From contig NZ_CP102589.1 of assembly GCF_032818155.1 (NCBI RefSeq), positions 1,784,001 through 1,848,000 of the forward strand: 64,000 bases of DNA, written 5' to 3'. The DNA is from Niallia taxi. GTDB taxonomy: Bacteria > Bacillota > Bacilli > Bacillales > Cytobacillaceae. Both the position numbers and the translations under genes were made by a program. Position 1 is the stretch's first letter. Each line of letters opens with the position of its first letter. Below the pieces are notes generated by a model. It saw only the letters and a list, made by a program, of their open reading frames with translations, had not been told where the DNA came from and did no database searches. Positions 27,165 through 36,192 of this stretch are shown piece after piece.

Positions 27165-27830
27165 ATGAAAAAAAATAAGTACCAGAACATTCTAGCAAAT
27201 CATTTTCGAGAACATTCCTCCATCTATTTATTTATTGCAGTGTTGTTTTTAATGGGTGTCATATTCGGTGCAATTGTGGTTAACAGCCTGACATTAAGCC
27301 AAAAAGAAGACCTTTTCTATTATTTGTCACAATTTTTCAGCCAAATTTCTAACGGCAAGGTTGCAGACAGCAAAGACTTGTTTATTCAGAGCTTTTCTCA
27401 TAACAGTAAATTCATTGGCTTAATGTGGCTTTTAGGCATTTCGATTATTGGGTTGCCTGTTATTCTCATTTTATTATTTATAAAAGGAATGGTTGTCGGG
27501 TTTACAGTCGGATTTTTAGTAAATCAAATGGGCTGGAATGGCTTTTTACTTTCTTTTGTTTCTGTATTGCCGCAAAATATCATTATCATTCCTGTGTTCA
27601 TCATATCTGCAACATTGGCTGTTTCATTCTCTTTCAAGATGATCAGACAGCAATTTATGAAAAAAATGGGAGAACCAATGCTTCCGTTATTCGGGCGATA
27701 CATGGTATTGTTGGTTGGGGCAATTGTTTCTTTAGTGATAGCTGCAGGTGTAGAAGCGTATATTTCTCCTGGCTTAATGAAATCCATTGTTAATATGGTC
27801 AGCTCCTTTATAGGCGGCTTTAGTTTATAA
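27165..27830 (+). CDS. spoIIM: Stage II sporulation protein M
   Basis: A 221-residue polytopic membrane protein with about five hydrophobic helices (for example residues 21-43, 89-112, 117-140, 143-163, 183-205). SpoIIM is a scaffold of the DMP complex (SpoIID-IIM-IIP) that thins septal peptidoglycan and drives engulfment. The FIKGMVVGFTVGFLVNQMGW core and order spoIIM-fur-yqzK-xerD match Bacillus. GAGGAGAG precedes the ATG. Confidence 0.93.
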   Translation: MKKNKYQNILANHFREHSSIYLFIAVLFLMGVIFGAIVVNSLTLSQKEDLFYYLSQFFSQISNGKVADSKDLFIQSFSHNSKFIGLMWLLGISIIGLPVILILLFIKGMVVGFTVGFLVNQMGWNGFLLSFVSVLPQNIIIIPVFIISATLAVSFSFKMIRQQFMKKMGEPMLPLFGRYMVLLVGAIVSLVIAAGVEAYISPGLMKSIVNMVSSFIGGFSL

Positions 27831-27879
27831 AGTAATAGATTATAATGATTTTAAACAACAAATAATTATTGATTCTTAT

Positions 27880-27894
27880 TTATAATAATTTTTA
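27880..27894 (+). promoter_or_regulatory. PerR-box-like operator upstream of fur
   Basis: TTATAATAATTTTTA matches 12 of the 14 defined positions of the PerR box TTATAATNATTATAA. It lies next to a possible fur promoter (TTAGGA at 27895, TATAAT at 27919-27924). B. subtilis fur is repressed by PerR, so the site is plausible, but the region is very AT-rich. Confidence 0.45.
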
Positions 27895-27957
27895 TTAGGA
27901 TTCTAATCCTTCTTCTGTTATAATGATATGGACAGTGGCTAGGGAGGGACTTTCGGA

Positions 27958-28407
27958 ATGGAAAGTAGAATAGATAGAATAAAAAAGCTGTTGCATTCTT
28001 CGAGCTATAAATTGACTCCTCAGAGAGAAGCAACAGTGAGGGTTTTGCTAGAGAATGAAGAAGACCACTTAAGTGCAGAAGATGTTTACCTCCTTGTAAA
28101 AGAAAAATCGCCCGAAATTGGATTAGCGACAGTTTACCGGACATTAGAACTTCTGACTGAGCTGAAAATCGTTGATAAAATAAATTTCGGTGATGGTGTT
28201 TCTAGATATGATTTACGACAAGAAGGTGCAGCTCACTTTCATCATCATTTAGTATGCATAGAATGTGGTGCTGTTGACGAGATTCAAGAGGATTTATTAG
28301 GAGATGTTGAAAAAGTAGTTGAACGTGACTGGAATTTTAAAATAAAAGATCACCGTTTGACCTTTCATGGAATATGTCATCGCTGCAATGAAAAAAGTGC
28401 AGATTAA
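27958..28407 (+). CDS. fur: Ferric uptake regulator Fur
   Basis: A 149-residue iron-sensing repressor. The winged-helix domain contains LTPQREATVRVLLEN and the recognition helix GLATVYRTLELL. The regulatory metal site includes AHFHHHLVCIECG, and structural zinc is bound by the CIEC and CHRC pairs. It controls iron-uptake genes by binding AT-rich Fur boxes with Fe(II). The ATG at 27958 follows GGAGGG at 27942-27947. Confidence 0.94.
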   Translation: MESRIDRIKKLLHSSSYKLTPQREATVRVLLENEEDHLSAEDVYLLVKEKSPEIGLATVYRTLELLTELKIVDKINFGDGVSRYDLRQEGAAHFHHHLVCIECGAVDEIQEDLLGDVEKVVERDWNFKIKDHRLTFHGICHRCNEKSAD

Positions 28408-28421
28408 AAAAAGAATGAGAA

Positions 28422-28449
28422 ACCTTTTTCATATGGAGAAGGTTTTTTG
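28422..28449 (+). terminator. Terminator after fur
   Basis: AAACCTT/AAGGTTT stem with an internal loop, followed by T-rich sequence. Confidence 0.6.
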
Positions 28450-28539
28450 ATTTGTTTCATAGAATAGGCTCTATTATAGGTATATTTTCTTCCTAAACTG
28501 GCATAGCTTTTAATAAGAAACTAGTTTGGAGGAAAATCT

Positions 28540-28767
28540 ATGCTGCAATGGTCTAAAGTTGTCTTTCGGACAGCAAAGGTATTTTTGCTTTTTGTTGGAT
28601 GTACGATTCTTTTTTATTATGCACTTATATGGTTTAATGAAGAATATCAGGATTTTCATCGCTATGATGAACCGTCTGGAGCTGCTGTGAAAGTGAGCGG
28701 TGATGGGGAGGCTGACGAGTTTTCCTGGAAAGAACGAATATTTCTTTTTTTCTTAAATGGGGAGTAA
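28540..28767 (+). CDS. yqzK: YqzK-family small membrane protein (DUF4227)
   Basis: A 75-residue protein with one N-terminal transmembrane helix (about residues 12-31, VFLLFVGCTILFYYALIW) and a short acidic tail. Family and position between fur and xerD match B. subtilis yqzK. Function is unknown. TGGAGG precedes the ATG, and xerD starts 6 bases after the stop. Confidence 0.8.
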   Translation: MLQWSKVVFRTAKVFLLFVGCTILFYYALIWFNEEYQDFHRYDEPSGAAVKVSGDGEADEFSWKERIFLFFLNGE

Positions 28768-28773
28768 TGATAA

Positions 28774-29664
28774 ATGGAACAACAGCTAAAGGACCTTATG
28801 CATTATTTATTAGTGGAAAAGGGTTTGGCGAAAAATACACTAGTTTCTTATGAAAGGGATTTGAAATCCTATTGCAAGTATATAAGGGACATAGAACAAA
28901 TTGGCCTAACTGATATTCAACGCGCACATATCGTTCGATTTTTGGGGTTTTTGAAGGATAAAGGGAAGTCTTCCAAAACAATCGCCAGACATATAGCTTC
29001 CATCCGAGCATTTCATCAGTTTCTTTTCCGTGACAGGGTGACAGAAGAGGATCCAACTGTACATATTGAAACCCCGCAAGGAGAGCGGTCATTGCCTAAG
29101 GTGCTATCCATGCAAGAGGTGGAGGCGTTGCTTGAATTTCCTAAAAAGCTTGATCACTTCGGAAAAAGGGACAAGGCAATGCTTGAGCTTTTGTATGCGA
29201 CAGGAATTCGTGTAAGTGAATTGATTCAATTGAACATGGACGATGTTCATTTAATGATGGGATTTGTACGCTGTATCGGCAAAGGGAATAAAGAGAGAAT
29301 TATTCCGATTGGCGGTGCTGCAACAAAAGCGATAACCGTTTATCTGGAAGAAGGAAGAGCAGATTTTTCAAACAAAAAAGAAAAATCAGATGCGCTCTTT
29401 CTAAACCATCATGGCAGAAGACTTTCTCGGCAAGGATTCTGGAAAATCCTTAAACGTCTTGGAAAAGAAGCAGATATCAAAAAGGAAATCACTCCACATA
29501 CGTTAAGGCATTCATTTGCTACCCATCTATTGGAGAATGGGGCAGATTTGCGGGCGGTTCAAGAGATGCTCGGACATGCTGATATCTCAACAACACAAAT
29601 TTATACACATGTTACAAAAACTAGATTAAAAGATGTTTACAGCCAATATCATCCAAGAGCATAG
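28774..29664 (+). CDS. xerD: Site-specific tyrosine recombinase XerD
   Basis: A 296-residue recombinase that acts with XerC at dif to resolve chromosome dimers. The SAM-like N-terminal domain (residues about 1-90) is followed by the catalytic domain with R146, K170, H242, R245, H268 and nucleophile Y277 all present. Context (yqzK-xerD-drm) is the usual chromosomal one, so this is not a mobile-element integrase. A hairpin starts inside the stop codon. Confidence 0.94.
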   Translation: MEQQLKDLMHYLLVEKGLAKNTLVSYERDLKSYCKYIRDIEQIGLTDIQRAHIVRFLGFLKDKGKSSKTIARHIASIRAFHQFLFRDRVTEEDPTVHIETPQGERSLPKVLSMQEVEALLEFPKKLDHFGKRDKAMLELLYATGIRVSELIQLNMDDVHLMMGFVRCIGKGNKERIIPIGGAATKAITVYLEEGRADFSNKKEKSDALFLNHHGRRLSRQGFWKILKRLGKEADIKKEITPHTLRHSFATHLLENGADLRAVQEMLGHADISTTQIYTHVTKTRLKDVYSQYHPRA

Positions 29665-29713
29665 GGTCAGCCCTTTCACCACCTATACATTCGTATGGTG
29701 AAAGGCTGGCCCT
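29663..29713. repeat. Long imperfect hairpin directly after xerD
   Basis: Arms AGGGTCAGCCCTTTCACCA (29663-29681) and TGGTGAAAGGCTGGCCCT (29696-29713) pair over about 18 bp with one bulge and one G-T pair. No T tract follows, so it is not a classical intrinsic terminator; it may block 3' exonucleases or be a dispersed repeat. Confidence 0.6.
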
Positions 29714-29734
29714 AAAATAATTATAGGAAATAGA

Positions 29735-29762
29735 TGTCAGACTTCTGACAATGTGCTATAAT
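29735..29762 (+). promoter_or_regulatory. deoB operon promoter region with perfect palindrome
   Basis: TGTCAGACTTCTGACA (29735-29750) is a perfect 7+2+7 inverted repeat. TATAAT lies at 29757-29762, so the palindrome covers the expected -35 area. This is the layout of a repressor site; the regulator is unknown. Confidence 0.5.
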
Positions 29763-29830
29763 TTTTTTGGTTAAAGATACATACTAAAGGGTAAAATAGG
29801 ATGATTAATTTTATATTAGGAGGTAAAAAA

Positions 29831-31015
29831 ATGTCCAAATATCCATTTAAAAGGGTATTCCTGATTGTGATGGATTCAGTCGGAATTGGTGAAGCACCAG
29901 ATGCTGAAAAATTTGGCGATTTAGGTGCACATACCCTTGGTCATATAGCAGAAAAAATGAATGGCCTACATATGCCGAATATGGGAAAATTAGGCTTGAG
30001 CAATATTGAGGCAATTAAAGGAATTGATAAGGCTGACAAGCCTTTAGCACATTATACAAAAATGCAAGAGGCATCAAACGGGAAGGATACAATGACAGGC
30101 CACTGGGAAATCATGGGCTTGCGTATTGATACACCGTTCCGTGTTTTTCCAGAAGGATTTCCGGATGAGCTTCTGCAAGAACTAGAAACAAAAACAGGCC
30201 GTAAAATTATTGGCAACAAGCCTGCAAGTGGCACTGAGATCCTCGATGAGCTTGGAGAAGAGCATATGAAATCAGGCGATTTAATCGTCTATACATCTGC
30301 TGATTCGGTTCTGCAGATTGCTGCACATGAAGAGGTAGTACCATTAAAAGAGCTTTATGAAATTTGTGAACTCGCAAGAGAGTTGACTCTTGATGAGAAA
30401 TACATGGTCGGCAGAATTATTGCAAGACCATTTTTGGGTGAGCCAGGCAATTTCAAAAGGACTGCAAACCGTCATGACTATGCACTTAAGCCGTTCGATA
30501 GAACAGTGATGAACGAGTTAAAGGACAATGGGCTGGACAGTATTGCTATCGGAAAAATCTCGGATATATATGATGGGGAGGGTGTAACCCAATCACTACG
30601 GACAGTATCCAATATGGACGGAATGGATAAGCTTCTAGAAACATTACATATGGACTTTACAGGCGTAAGCTTCTTAAATCTTGTTGATTTTGATGCCCTT
30701 TATGGACATAGACGTGACCCAATCGGTTATGGAAAGGCATTAGAGGAATATGATGCAAGGCTGACAGAGGTATTGCCACTCTTAAATGAAGATGATTTGC
30801 TTATTATTACGGCAGACCATGGCAATGACCCCGTTGCTCCTGGCACAGACCACACAAGAGAATATGTGCCTTTGTTAGTATATAATAAGAGCATCAGTGC
30901 TTCCCGTGAGCTTCCATTAAGAGAAACATTTGCGGATATTGGTGCAACAATAGCAGATAATTTCCAAGTTACTTTACCTAAGCACGGCAAAAGTTTCTTG
31001 AAGGAATTAATATAA
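29831..31015 (+). CDS. deoB: Phosphopentomutase
   Basis: A 394-residue alkaline-phosphatase-superfamily enzyme that interconverts (deoxy)ribose 1- and 5-phosphate. Metal and catalytic motifs are [24 protein letters not shown] (catalytic Thr) and [19 protein letters not shown]. The start at 29831 has AGGAGG at 29819-29824. It is the first gene of a nucleoside salvage operon with pupG and pdp. The B. subtilis name is drm. Confidence 0.95.
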   Translation: MSKYPFKRVFLIVMDSVGIGEAPDAEKFGDLGAHTLGHIAEKMNGLHMPNMGKLGLSNIEAIKGIDKADKPLAHYTKMQEASNGKDTMTGHWEIMGLRIDTPFRVFPEGFPDELLQELETKTGRKIIGNKPASGTEILDELGEEHMKSGDLIVYTSADSVLQIAAHEEVVPLKELYEICELARELTLDEKYMVGRIIARPFLGEPGNFKRTANRHDYALKPFDRTVMNELKDNGLDSIAIGKISDIYDGEGVTQSLRTVSNMDGMDKLLETLHMDFTGVSFLNLVDFDALYGHRRDPIGYGKALEEYDARLTEVLPLLNEDDLLIITADHGNDPVAPGTDHTREYVPLLVYNKSISASRELPLRETFADIGATIADNFQVTLPKHGKSFLKELI

Positions 31016-31027
31016 GGAGCAGTGAAC

Positions 31028-31849
31028 ATGAATTATACAAAAATTAAACAATCAGCAGACTTTTTAAAAGAAAAATATGCAGCAGTACCGAAGCTTGGGC
31101 TTATTTTAGGGTCAGGACTTGGTGTTTTGGCAGAAGAAATTGAAAATGCTGTCAAAATTCCTTATGAGCAAATTCCTGAATTCCCAGTATCTACAGTGGA
31201 AGGCCATGCTGGCCAGCTTGTATTTGGAACAATAGGCGGTGTTGAAGTTGTCGCAATGCAAGGAAGATTCCATTATTATGAAGGCTATACTTTCGAAAAG
31301 GTGACATTCCCTATTCGCGTGATGAAAGAACTAGGTGTTGAAAACCTTATCGTTACAAATGCGGCAGGTGGTGTGAATGAGGCATTTGCTCCTGGGGACT
31401 TAATGTTGATTTCTGATCATATAAACAATATGGGAACAAACCCGTTAATCGGACCAAATGATTCTGCATTAGGTGTAAGATTCCCAGATATGTCTGAAGC
31501 ATACTGCAAGAATTTACGAGCAGCAGCAAAAGATATCGCTGCCAATATTGGCTTAAAGGTGCAAGAGGGTGTTTATGTCGGTAATACAGGTCCTTCCTAT
31601 GAAACGCCTGCAGAGGTTAGAATGCTAAGAGTTTTAGGTGGAGATGCTGTTGGTATGTCAACGGTTCCAGAAGTAATTGTAGCAAGACATGCTGGACTTA
31701 AAGTACTTGGAATTTCCTGCATCTCAAACATGGCAGCAGGCATTCTTGATCAGCCTCTTAACCATGAAGAAGTAATTGAAACAACGGAAAAGGTAAAAGC
31801 AGACTTCCTTAAATATGTTAAAGAATTAGTCAAAGAAATCGGCAAATAG
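31028..31849 (+). CDS. pupG: Purine-nucleoside phosphorylase
   Basis: A 273-residue trimeric-type PNP that splits guanosine and inosine with phosphate. It has [33 protein letters not shown], the purine site [13 protein letters not shown] and [19 protein letters not shown] six bases upstream is too close to AAGGAG, so the ATG at 31028 is used. It lies 12 bases after deoB, which takes the ribose 1-phosphate product. Confidence 0.94.
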   Translation: MNYTKIKQSADFLKEKYAAVPKLGLILGSGLGVLAEEIENAVKIPYEQIPEFPVSTVEGHAGQLVFGTIGGVEVVAMQGRFHYYEGYTFEKVTFPIRVMKELGVENLIVTNAAGGVNEAFAPGDLMLISDHINNMGTNPLIGPNDSALGVRFPDMSEAYCKNLRAAAKDIAANIGLKVQEGVYVGNTGPSYETPAEVRMLRVLGGDAVGMSTVPEVIVARHAGLKVLGISCISNMAAGILDQPLNHEEVIETTEKVKADFLKYVKELVKEIGK

Positions 31850-31869
31850 TAGATAAGGGGATTCTCACT

Positions 31870-33180
31870 ATGAAAATGCGAATGGTTGATTTAATTGAGA
31901 AAAAACGTGATGGACGCGAATTGACGGAAGAGGAAATTTCTTTCATTATTAATGGCTATACGGATGGTACAATACCTGATTATCAAATCAGTGCATTCAC
32001 AATGGCAGTGTTTTTCCAAGGCATGACAGAAAAGGAACGAGCCGATTTAACAATGGCAATGGTACATTCTGGCGATGTTATCGACCTGTCAGCAATTGAA
32101 GGAATCAAAGTTGACAAGCATTCTACAGGCGGTGTTGGCGACACGACTACACTTGTTCTTGGTCCATTAGTGGCAGCTGTCGGCGTTCCAGTCGCAAAAA
32201 TGAGTGGACGCGGACTTGGTCACACTGGCGGAACAATCGATAAACTAGAAGCTGTTAAAGGCTTCCATGTTGAAATCGATAAAGAGGAATTTATTAAACT
32301 AGTAAATAAAAATAAGGTTGCTGTAATTGGTCAAAGCGGCAACTTAACTCCTGCAGACAAGAAATTGTACGCTTTAAGGGATGTTACGGCAACGGTAAAC
32401 AGTATCCCTCTTATTGCAAGCAGTATTATGAGCAAAAAAATCGCTGCAGGTGCTGATGCGATTTGTCTTGATGTAAAAACGGGTGCAGGAGCATTCATGA
32501 AGTCATTGGATGATTCAAGGGAGCTTGCAGAAGCGATGGTGCGAATCGGTAATAATGTCGGCCGTAAAACGATGGCGATTATTTCAGACATGAGCCAGCC
32601 TCTTGGATATGCAATTGGGAATGCGCTAGAAGTAAAGGAAGCAATTGATACATTAAAAGGTCAAGGGCCAAAAGATTTATCAGAGCTGTGTCTTACTCTT
32701 GGATCTCAAATGGTGTATTTGGCAGAAAAGGCTGATAGTATTGAAGCAGCAAGAGAATTGTTGGAAGAAGCAATCAAGAGTGGCAAGGCTTTGGAAACAT
32801 TCAAGCTCTTCTTGGAATCTCAAGGCGGCGATGCAAGTGTTGTTGATCATCCTGAGCGTCTCCCGCAGGCCCCGTTCAAGCTGGAGCTTCCTGCGAAAGA
32901 GTCAGGCTACGTGGCAGAAATCACTGCTGACAGCATTGGGACAGCAGCAATGATTCTCGGTGCCGGCAGAGCGACGAAGGAATCGGAAATTGATTTATCT
33001 GTTGGATTGGTACTTAACAAAAAGATCGGTGACAAGGTGGAGGCAGGCGAATCACTTGTAACCATTTACAGTAATACAGAAAATATTGATGATGTGAAGC
33101 AGAGATTGTATGAACATATTAAAGTCATAGACAAAAAAGTCGATGCTCCAGAATTGATTTATGAAGTAATTACTGGCTGA
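31870..33180 (+). CDS. pdp: Pyrimidine-nucleoside phosphorylase
   Basis: A 436-residue enzyme that phosphorolyses uridine and thymidine. The N-terminal helical domain is followed by the signature [19 protein letters not shown], the phosphate/substrate loop [13 protein letters not shown] and the C-terminal barrel. AAGGGG lies 8 bases before the ATG. In B. subtilis pdp is in the dra-nupC-pdp operon; here it closes the deoB-pupG unit, so purine and pyrimidine nucleosides feed one mutase. Confidence 0.95.
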   Translation: MKMRMVDLIEKKRDGRELTEEEISFIINGYTDGTIPDYQISAFTMAVFFQGMTEKERADLTMAMVHSGDVIDLSAIEGIKVDKHSTGGVGDTTTLVLGPLVAAVGVPVAKMSGRGLGHTGGTIDKLEAVKGFHVEIDKEEFIKLVNKNKVAVIGQSGNLTPADKKLYALRDVTATVNSIPLIASSIMSKKIAAGADAICLDVKTGAGAFMKSLDDSRELAEAMVRIGNNVGRKTMAIISDMSQPLGYAIGNALEVKEAIDTLKGQGPKDLSELCLTLGSQMVYLAEKADSIEAARELLEEAIKSGKALETFKLFLESQGGDASVVDHPERLPQAPFKLELPAKESGYVAEITADSIGTAAMILGAGRATKESEIDLSVGLVLNKKIGDKVEAGESLVTIYSNTENIDDVKQRLYEHIKVIDKKVDAPELIYEVITG

Positions 33181-33191
33181 TTTTGTGAAAC

Positions 33192-33224
33192 AAGAAGGTC
33201 GAGGAAAACTCGATCTTCTTTTTT
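33192..33224 (+). terminator. Terminator of deoB-pupG-pdp
   Basis: AAGAAGGTCGAG/CTCGATCTTCTT stem with a GAAAA-type loop and a T tract. Confidence 0.85.
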
Positions 33225-33287
33225 GTAAACTAATTAGACAATAATCTAATTGCTTTGTTATAATATTGCTAAAAGCGAGGGGTGTGA

Positions 33288-33635
33288 ATGATGAACATTG
33301 AACTGACGAGAGTAAAGGTGAAAAACGGGAAATCTTCTAAAGTTGATGAATGGCTAGAGCTTCTCAATAAAGAAATGGATAAAGTGCTTCTTACATTAGA
33401 AGCTGAAAAAATGTATGTGGAAACCATTTTTCGGGAGTTTACAGAGAGTGGTGAATTCCTTTATTGGTATTCCATCCAAGGTGATGGGGGAGCATCTCTC
33501 CATGAATCAGACTTTGAAATCGATAAACTTCATATCGCCTATTGGGAGGAATGTATTGACGAAGACTATGAACCAGTTCATATGAAGAAGAAAGTATCGA
33601 TGATTCAAGATAAAGTACTGGCAGCTCTTCAATAA
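33288..33635 (+). CDS. DUF6176-like protein of unknown function
   Basis: A 115-residue soluble, acidic protein (ELTRVKVKNGKSSKVDEWLE near the start, then EKMYVETIFRE and LYWYSIQG). The pattern recalls the DUF6176 family, a ferredoxin-like fold without assigned function. GAGGGG precedes two adjacent ATG codons (33288 and 33291). It stands alone after a terminator. Confidence 0.6.
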   Translation: MMNIELTRVKVKNGKSSKVDEWLELLNKEMDKVLLTLEAEKMYVETIFREFTESGEFLYWYSIQGDGGASLHESDFEIDKLHIAYWEECIDEDYEPVHMKKKVSMIQDKVLAALQ

Positions 33636-33759
33636 AAAATTATTTTCAGTCAGATTTCCTAACTAATTTGTAGCACGAAAGATGAGGATAAGGTATGCTT
33701 TTAAAATACAGAATATTCATACTCTTCATGTGACTAATATATTTTTTAGGAGGCTAATT

Positions 33760-35175
33760 ATGGGTAAAACAGATGTAACGGACTGGCTTAATGAGCACGA
33801 ACAATTCTTTACAGAGATGGCAAAGGATATTTGGGAACATCCACAGGTAGCATATGAGGAGACATATGCTGCAGAAAAGCAAATGACAGCACTTCAAAAT
33901 GCCGGCTTTTCGATTAAAGAAAATGCGGGAGGATCAATTACCGCGTTTGTGGCAGAGTATGGGACTGGTAAGCCTCTTATTGGTATTTTGGGAGAATATG
34001 ATGCATTGCCAGGCCTTTCTCAAAAGGTTTCACCTATTCGTGCTGAAATCGTCGAAAAAGGTCCAGGCCATGGCTGTGGTCACAATCTTTTAGGAACAGC
34101 AGGCGTCGCAGCAGTGATGGCGTTAAAGGACAAAATGGCTGCTGAAAATCTTGCAGGTACAATCCGCTACTATGGCTGTCCTGCCGAAGAAGTGCTGTCA
34201 GGAAAGACTTTCATGGCTAGAAGCGGTTTGTTTAATGACCTGGATTGTGCCTTAACCTGGCATCCTGGTACAGCTAATATGACTTCTAACTTCAGCATGC
34301 AGGCGATGGTTTCTATTAAGTTTCACTTTACAGGCATTGCTGCACATGCTGCTGGCGCACCTCATGCGGGAAGAAGCGCATTGGATGCCGTCGAAATAAT
34401 GAATATTGGATCTAATTATTTACGTGAACATATATTAGATGGTTCAAGAATTCATTATGTTATCACAAATGGAGGGCTTGCTCCGAATATTGTTCCAGAT
34501 ACAAGCACTGTTTGGTATTATATCCGTGCTGCTACAAAGGAGCAGGTCGATGAGCTGCTTGAAAGGGTAAAGAAGTGTGCAGATGGAGCTGCTTTGATGA
34601 CAGAAACAGCTGTAAGCTCAGAAATACTAGCCTTTGCCTATGAAACATTGCCAAATGACAGATTAAATGATGTGATGAAAGCGAATATGGAGGAAAACCC
34701 GATCTACTTTACTGAAGAAGAAAAGCAGTTTGCTAAGGAGATTATTGCTTCCATTGATCCGAAAATTGTAGAAGGTTCCCAAAAAAGAATCGCTGCCTAT
34801 ACAGATGAACTTCTTCCAACTGTAAGTATTAACGATCCGAAAATGAAGGGAGTATCTGTCGGCGGGTCAACAGACGTTGGCGATGTCAGCTGGATTACAC
34901 CTGTTGGCCAAGTGACAACAACTTGTGCACCAGTTGGTGTTCAAGCACACTCCTGGCAAGCAACTGCTTCCTATGGAAGTTCCATCGGTTTTAAAGGCAT
35001 GCATTTGGCCGCCAAAACAATGGCGTTAACGCTGTATGATTTGTTGCAGGATCAAACGATAATAAAGGAAGCTAAAGAAGAGTTTGCAAACTTTGCAGCA
35101 GCCAAACCGTATGTACCTGGAATCCCCGCAAATGTTATGCCTCCGAATCAAGTGAAAGAGCTTGTACATGAATGA
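33760..35175 (+). CDS. M20-family amidohydrolase, AbgB-like
   Basis: A 471-residue protein similar to subunit B of p-aminobenzoyl-glutamate hydrolase. Metal-ligand segments include GEYDALPGL, GPGHGCGHNLLG, GCPAEEVLSGK and WHPGT, with a dimerisation domain in the middle and a C-terminal GSTDVGDVSW. It likely cleaves an aminoacyl amide; the substrate is not determined, and no AbgA partner is nearby. The start at 33760 follows AGGAGG at 33748-33753. Confidence 0.85.
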   Translation: MGKTDVTDWLNEHEQFFTEMAKDIWEHPQVAYEETYAAEKQMTALQNAGFSIKENAGGSITAFVAEYGTGKPLIGILGEYDALPGLSQKVSPIRAEIVEKGPGHGCGHNLLGTAGVAAVMALKDKMAAENLAGTIRYYGCPAEEVLSGKTFMARSGLFNDLDCALTWHPGTANMTSNFSMQAMVSIKFHFTGIAAHAAGAPHAGRSALDAVEIMNIGSNYLREHILDGSRIHYVITNGGLAPNIVPDTSTVWYYIRAATKEQVDELLERVKKCADGAALMTETAVSSEILAFAYETLPNDRLNDVMKANMEENPIYFTEEEKQFAKEIIASIDPKIVEGSQKRIAAYTDELLPTVSINDPKMKGVSVGGSTDVGDVSWITPVGQVTTTCAPVGVQAHSWQATASYGSSIGFKGMHLAAKTMALTLYDLLQDQTIIKEAKEEFANFAAAKPYVPGIPANVMPPNQVKELVHE

Positions 35176-35180
35176 CTAAT

Positions 35181-35214
35181 AAAAGGGAAGCACTGTAATA
35201 AGTGCTTCCCTTTT
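35181..35214. terminator. Bidirectional terminator between the amidohydrolase gene and map
   Basis: Perfect 14-bp stem (AAAAGGGAAGCACT/AGTGCTTCCCTTTT) with a 6-base loop. Confidence 0.85.
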
Positions 35215-35220
35215 GTTTGT

Positions 35221-35967
35221 TTATTGCTTTGTTAATATGACTGGTCCATCAGCAGTAATGGCTAAAGTATGTTCATACTGTGCAGATAGACTGCCGTCTA
35301 CAGTTCGTGCTGTCCATCCGTCTAAATCGACCTTTGCATGATACATGCCTGTATTAAGCATTGGCTCAATCGTAATAACCATACCCTCTTTTAATCTTCT
35401 TCCTAAATTTGGCGGACCATAATGAGGAACTTGCGGTTCTTCATGCATATTTCTCCCAATCGCATGACCGACAAAATCACGTACGACAGAATAGCCCTTT
35501 GATTCAGCATAGCTTTGAACAGCATGAGAAATATCTCCGACTCTGTTGCCGACAACCGCTTGCTCAATCCCTTTATATAATGCCTCTTCCGTTGTTTTCA
35601 ACAAATTTTGCGCTTCATCTGAAATGGTTCCAACAGCATATGACCATGCAGAATCAGCCAGCCATCCATCTAAATTAACGACCATATCTATTGTTACAAT
35701 ATCCCCGTTTTTCAAAGAGGTTTTGTTTGGAAAGCCATGGCAAATAACATCATTTACCGAAGCACATGTCGCAAAAGGATAGCCATGATAGCCCTTCTGC
35801 TCAGGAGTTGCCCCTCTTTTTGTAATATATTCTTCTGCAAATCTATCAATCTCAAGTGTAGTAACGCCAGGTTTTATCAATTTACGGATTTCCTTATGGC
35901 AATCAGCAAGGATTTCCCCAGCTTTTTTCATCTTTTCGATTTGCTCCTTCGTTTTTATATGGATCAA
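35221..35967 (-). CDS. mapB: Methionine aminopeptidase, type I (MapB-like)
   Basis: A 248-residue enzyme that removes N-terminal methionine. Metal ligands are in VTIDMVVNLDGWLADSAW (two Asp), GHAIGRNMHEEP (His), TIEPML (Glu) and YEHTLAIT (Glu). The start is TTG at 35967 with GGAGGAG seven bases upstream. It lies outside the ribosomal protein operon, like B. subtilis MapB (YflG), so it is probably the second, stand-alone copy. Confidence 0.9.
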   Translation of the reverse strand: MIHIKTKEQIEKMKKAGEILADCHKEIRKLIKPGVTTLEIDRFAEEYITKRGATPEQKGYHGYPFATCASVNDVICHGFPNKTSLKNGDIVTIDMVVNLDGWLADSAWSYAVGTISDEAQNLLKTTEEALYKGIEQAVVGNRVGDISHAVQSYAESKGYSVVRDFVGHAIGRNMHEEPQVPHYGPPNLGRRLKEGMVITIEPMLNTGMYHAKVDLDGWTARTVDGSLSAQYEHTLAITADGPVILTKQ

Positions 35968-36134
35968 CGTTTCTCCTCCTTTATTTTAAAAAAACAGCCA
36001 GTAATTTATTGCTTATTTCAAGAGCCGAACTAATAATTCAACAGTTTAAAAATAGCTCAAATGCCTTGTTGTGTCAAGGAAGCCTCATCCATGTCAAATA
36101 GTGCATTTATTTAGAAAAAATATAATAAATGTCT

Positions 36135-36163
36135 GTATAAAAAAACAACGATTGGAAAAAATG
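36135..36163 (+). promoter_or_regulatory. Sigma-F-like promoter of dacF
   Basis: GTATA (36135-36139) and GGAAAAAAT (36154-36162) with a 14-base spacer fit the forespore sigma-F pattern, as known for B. subtilis dacF. Confidence 0.55.
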
Positions 36164-36192
36164 GGACAGTATATAGAATGGAGGGTCATGAG

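Noticed and set aside
28774..29664. XerD considered as an integrase of a mobile element
   Set aside because: Neighbours fur, yqzK and deoB are the conserved chromosomal context, and no attachment-site repeats or phage genes are present.
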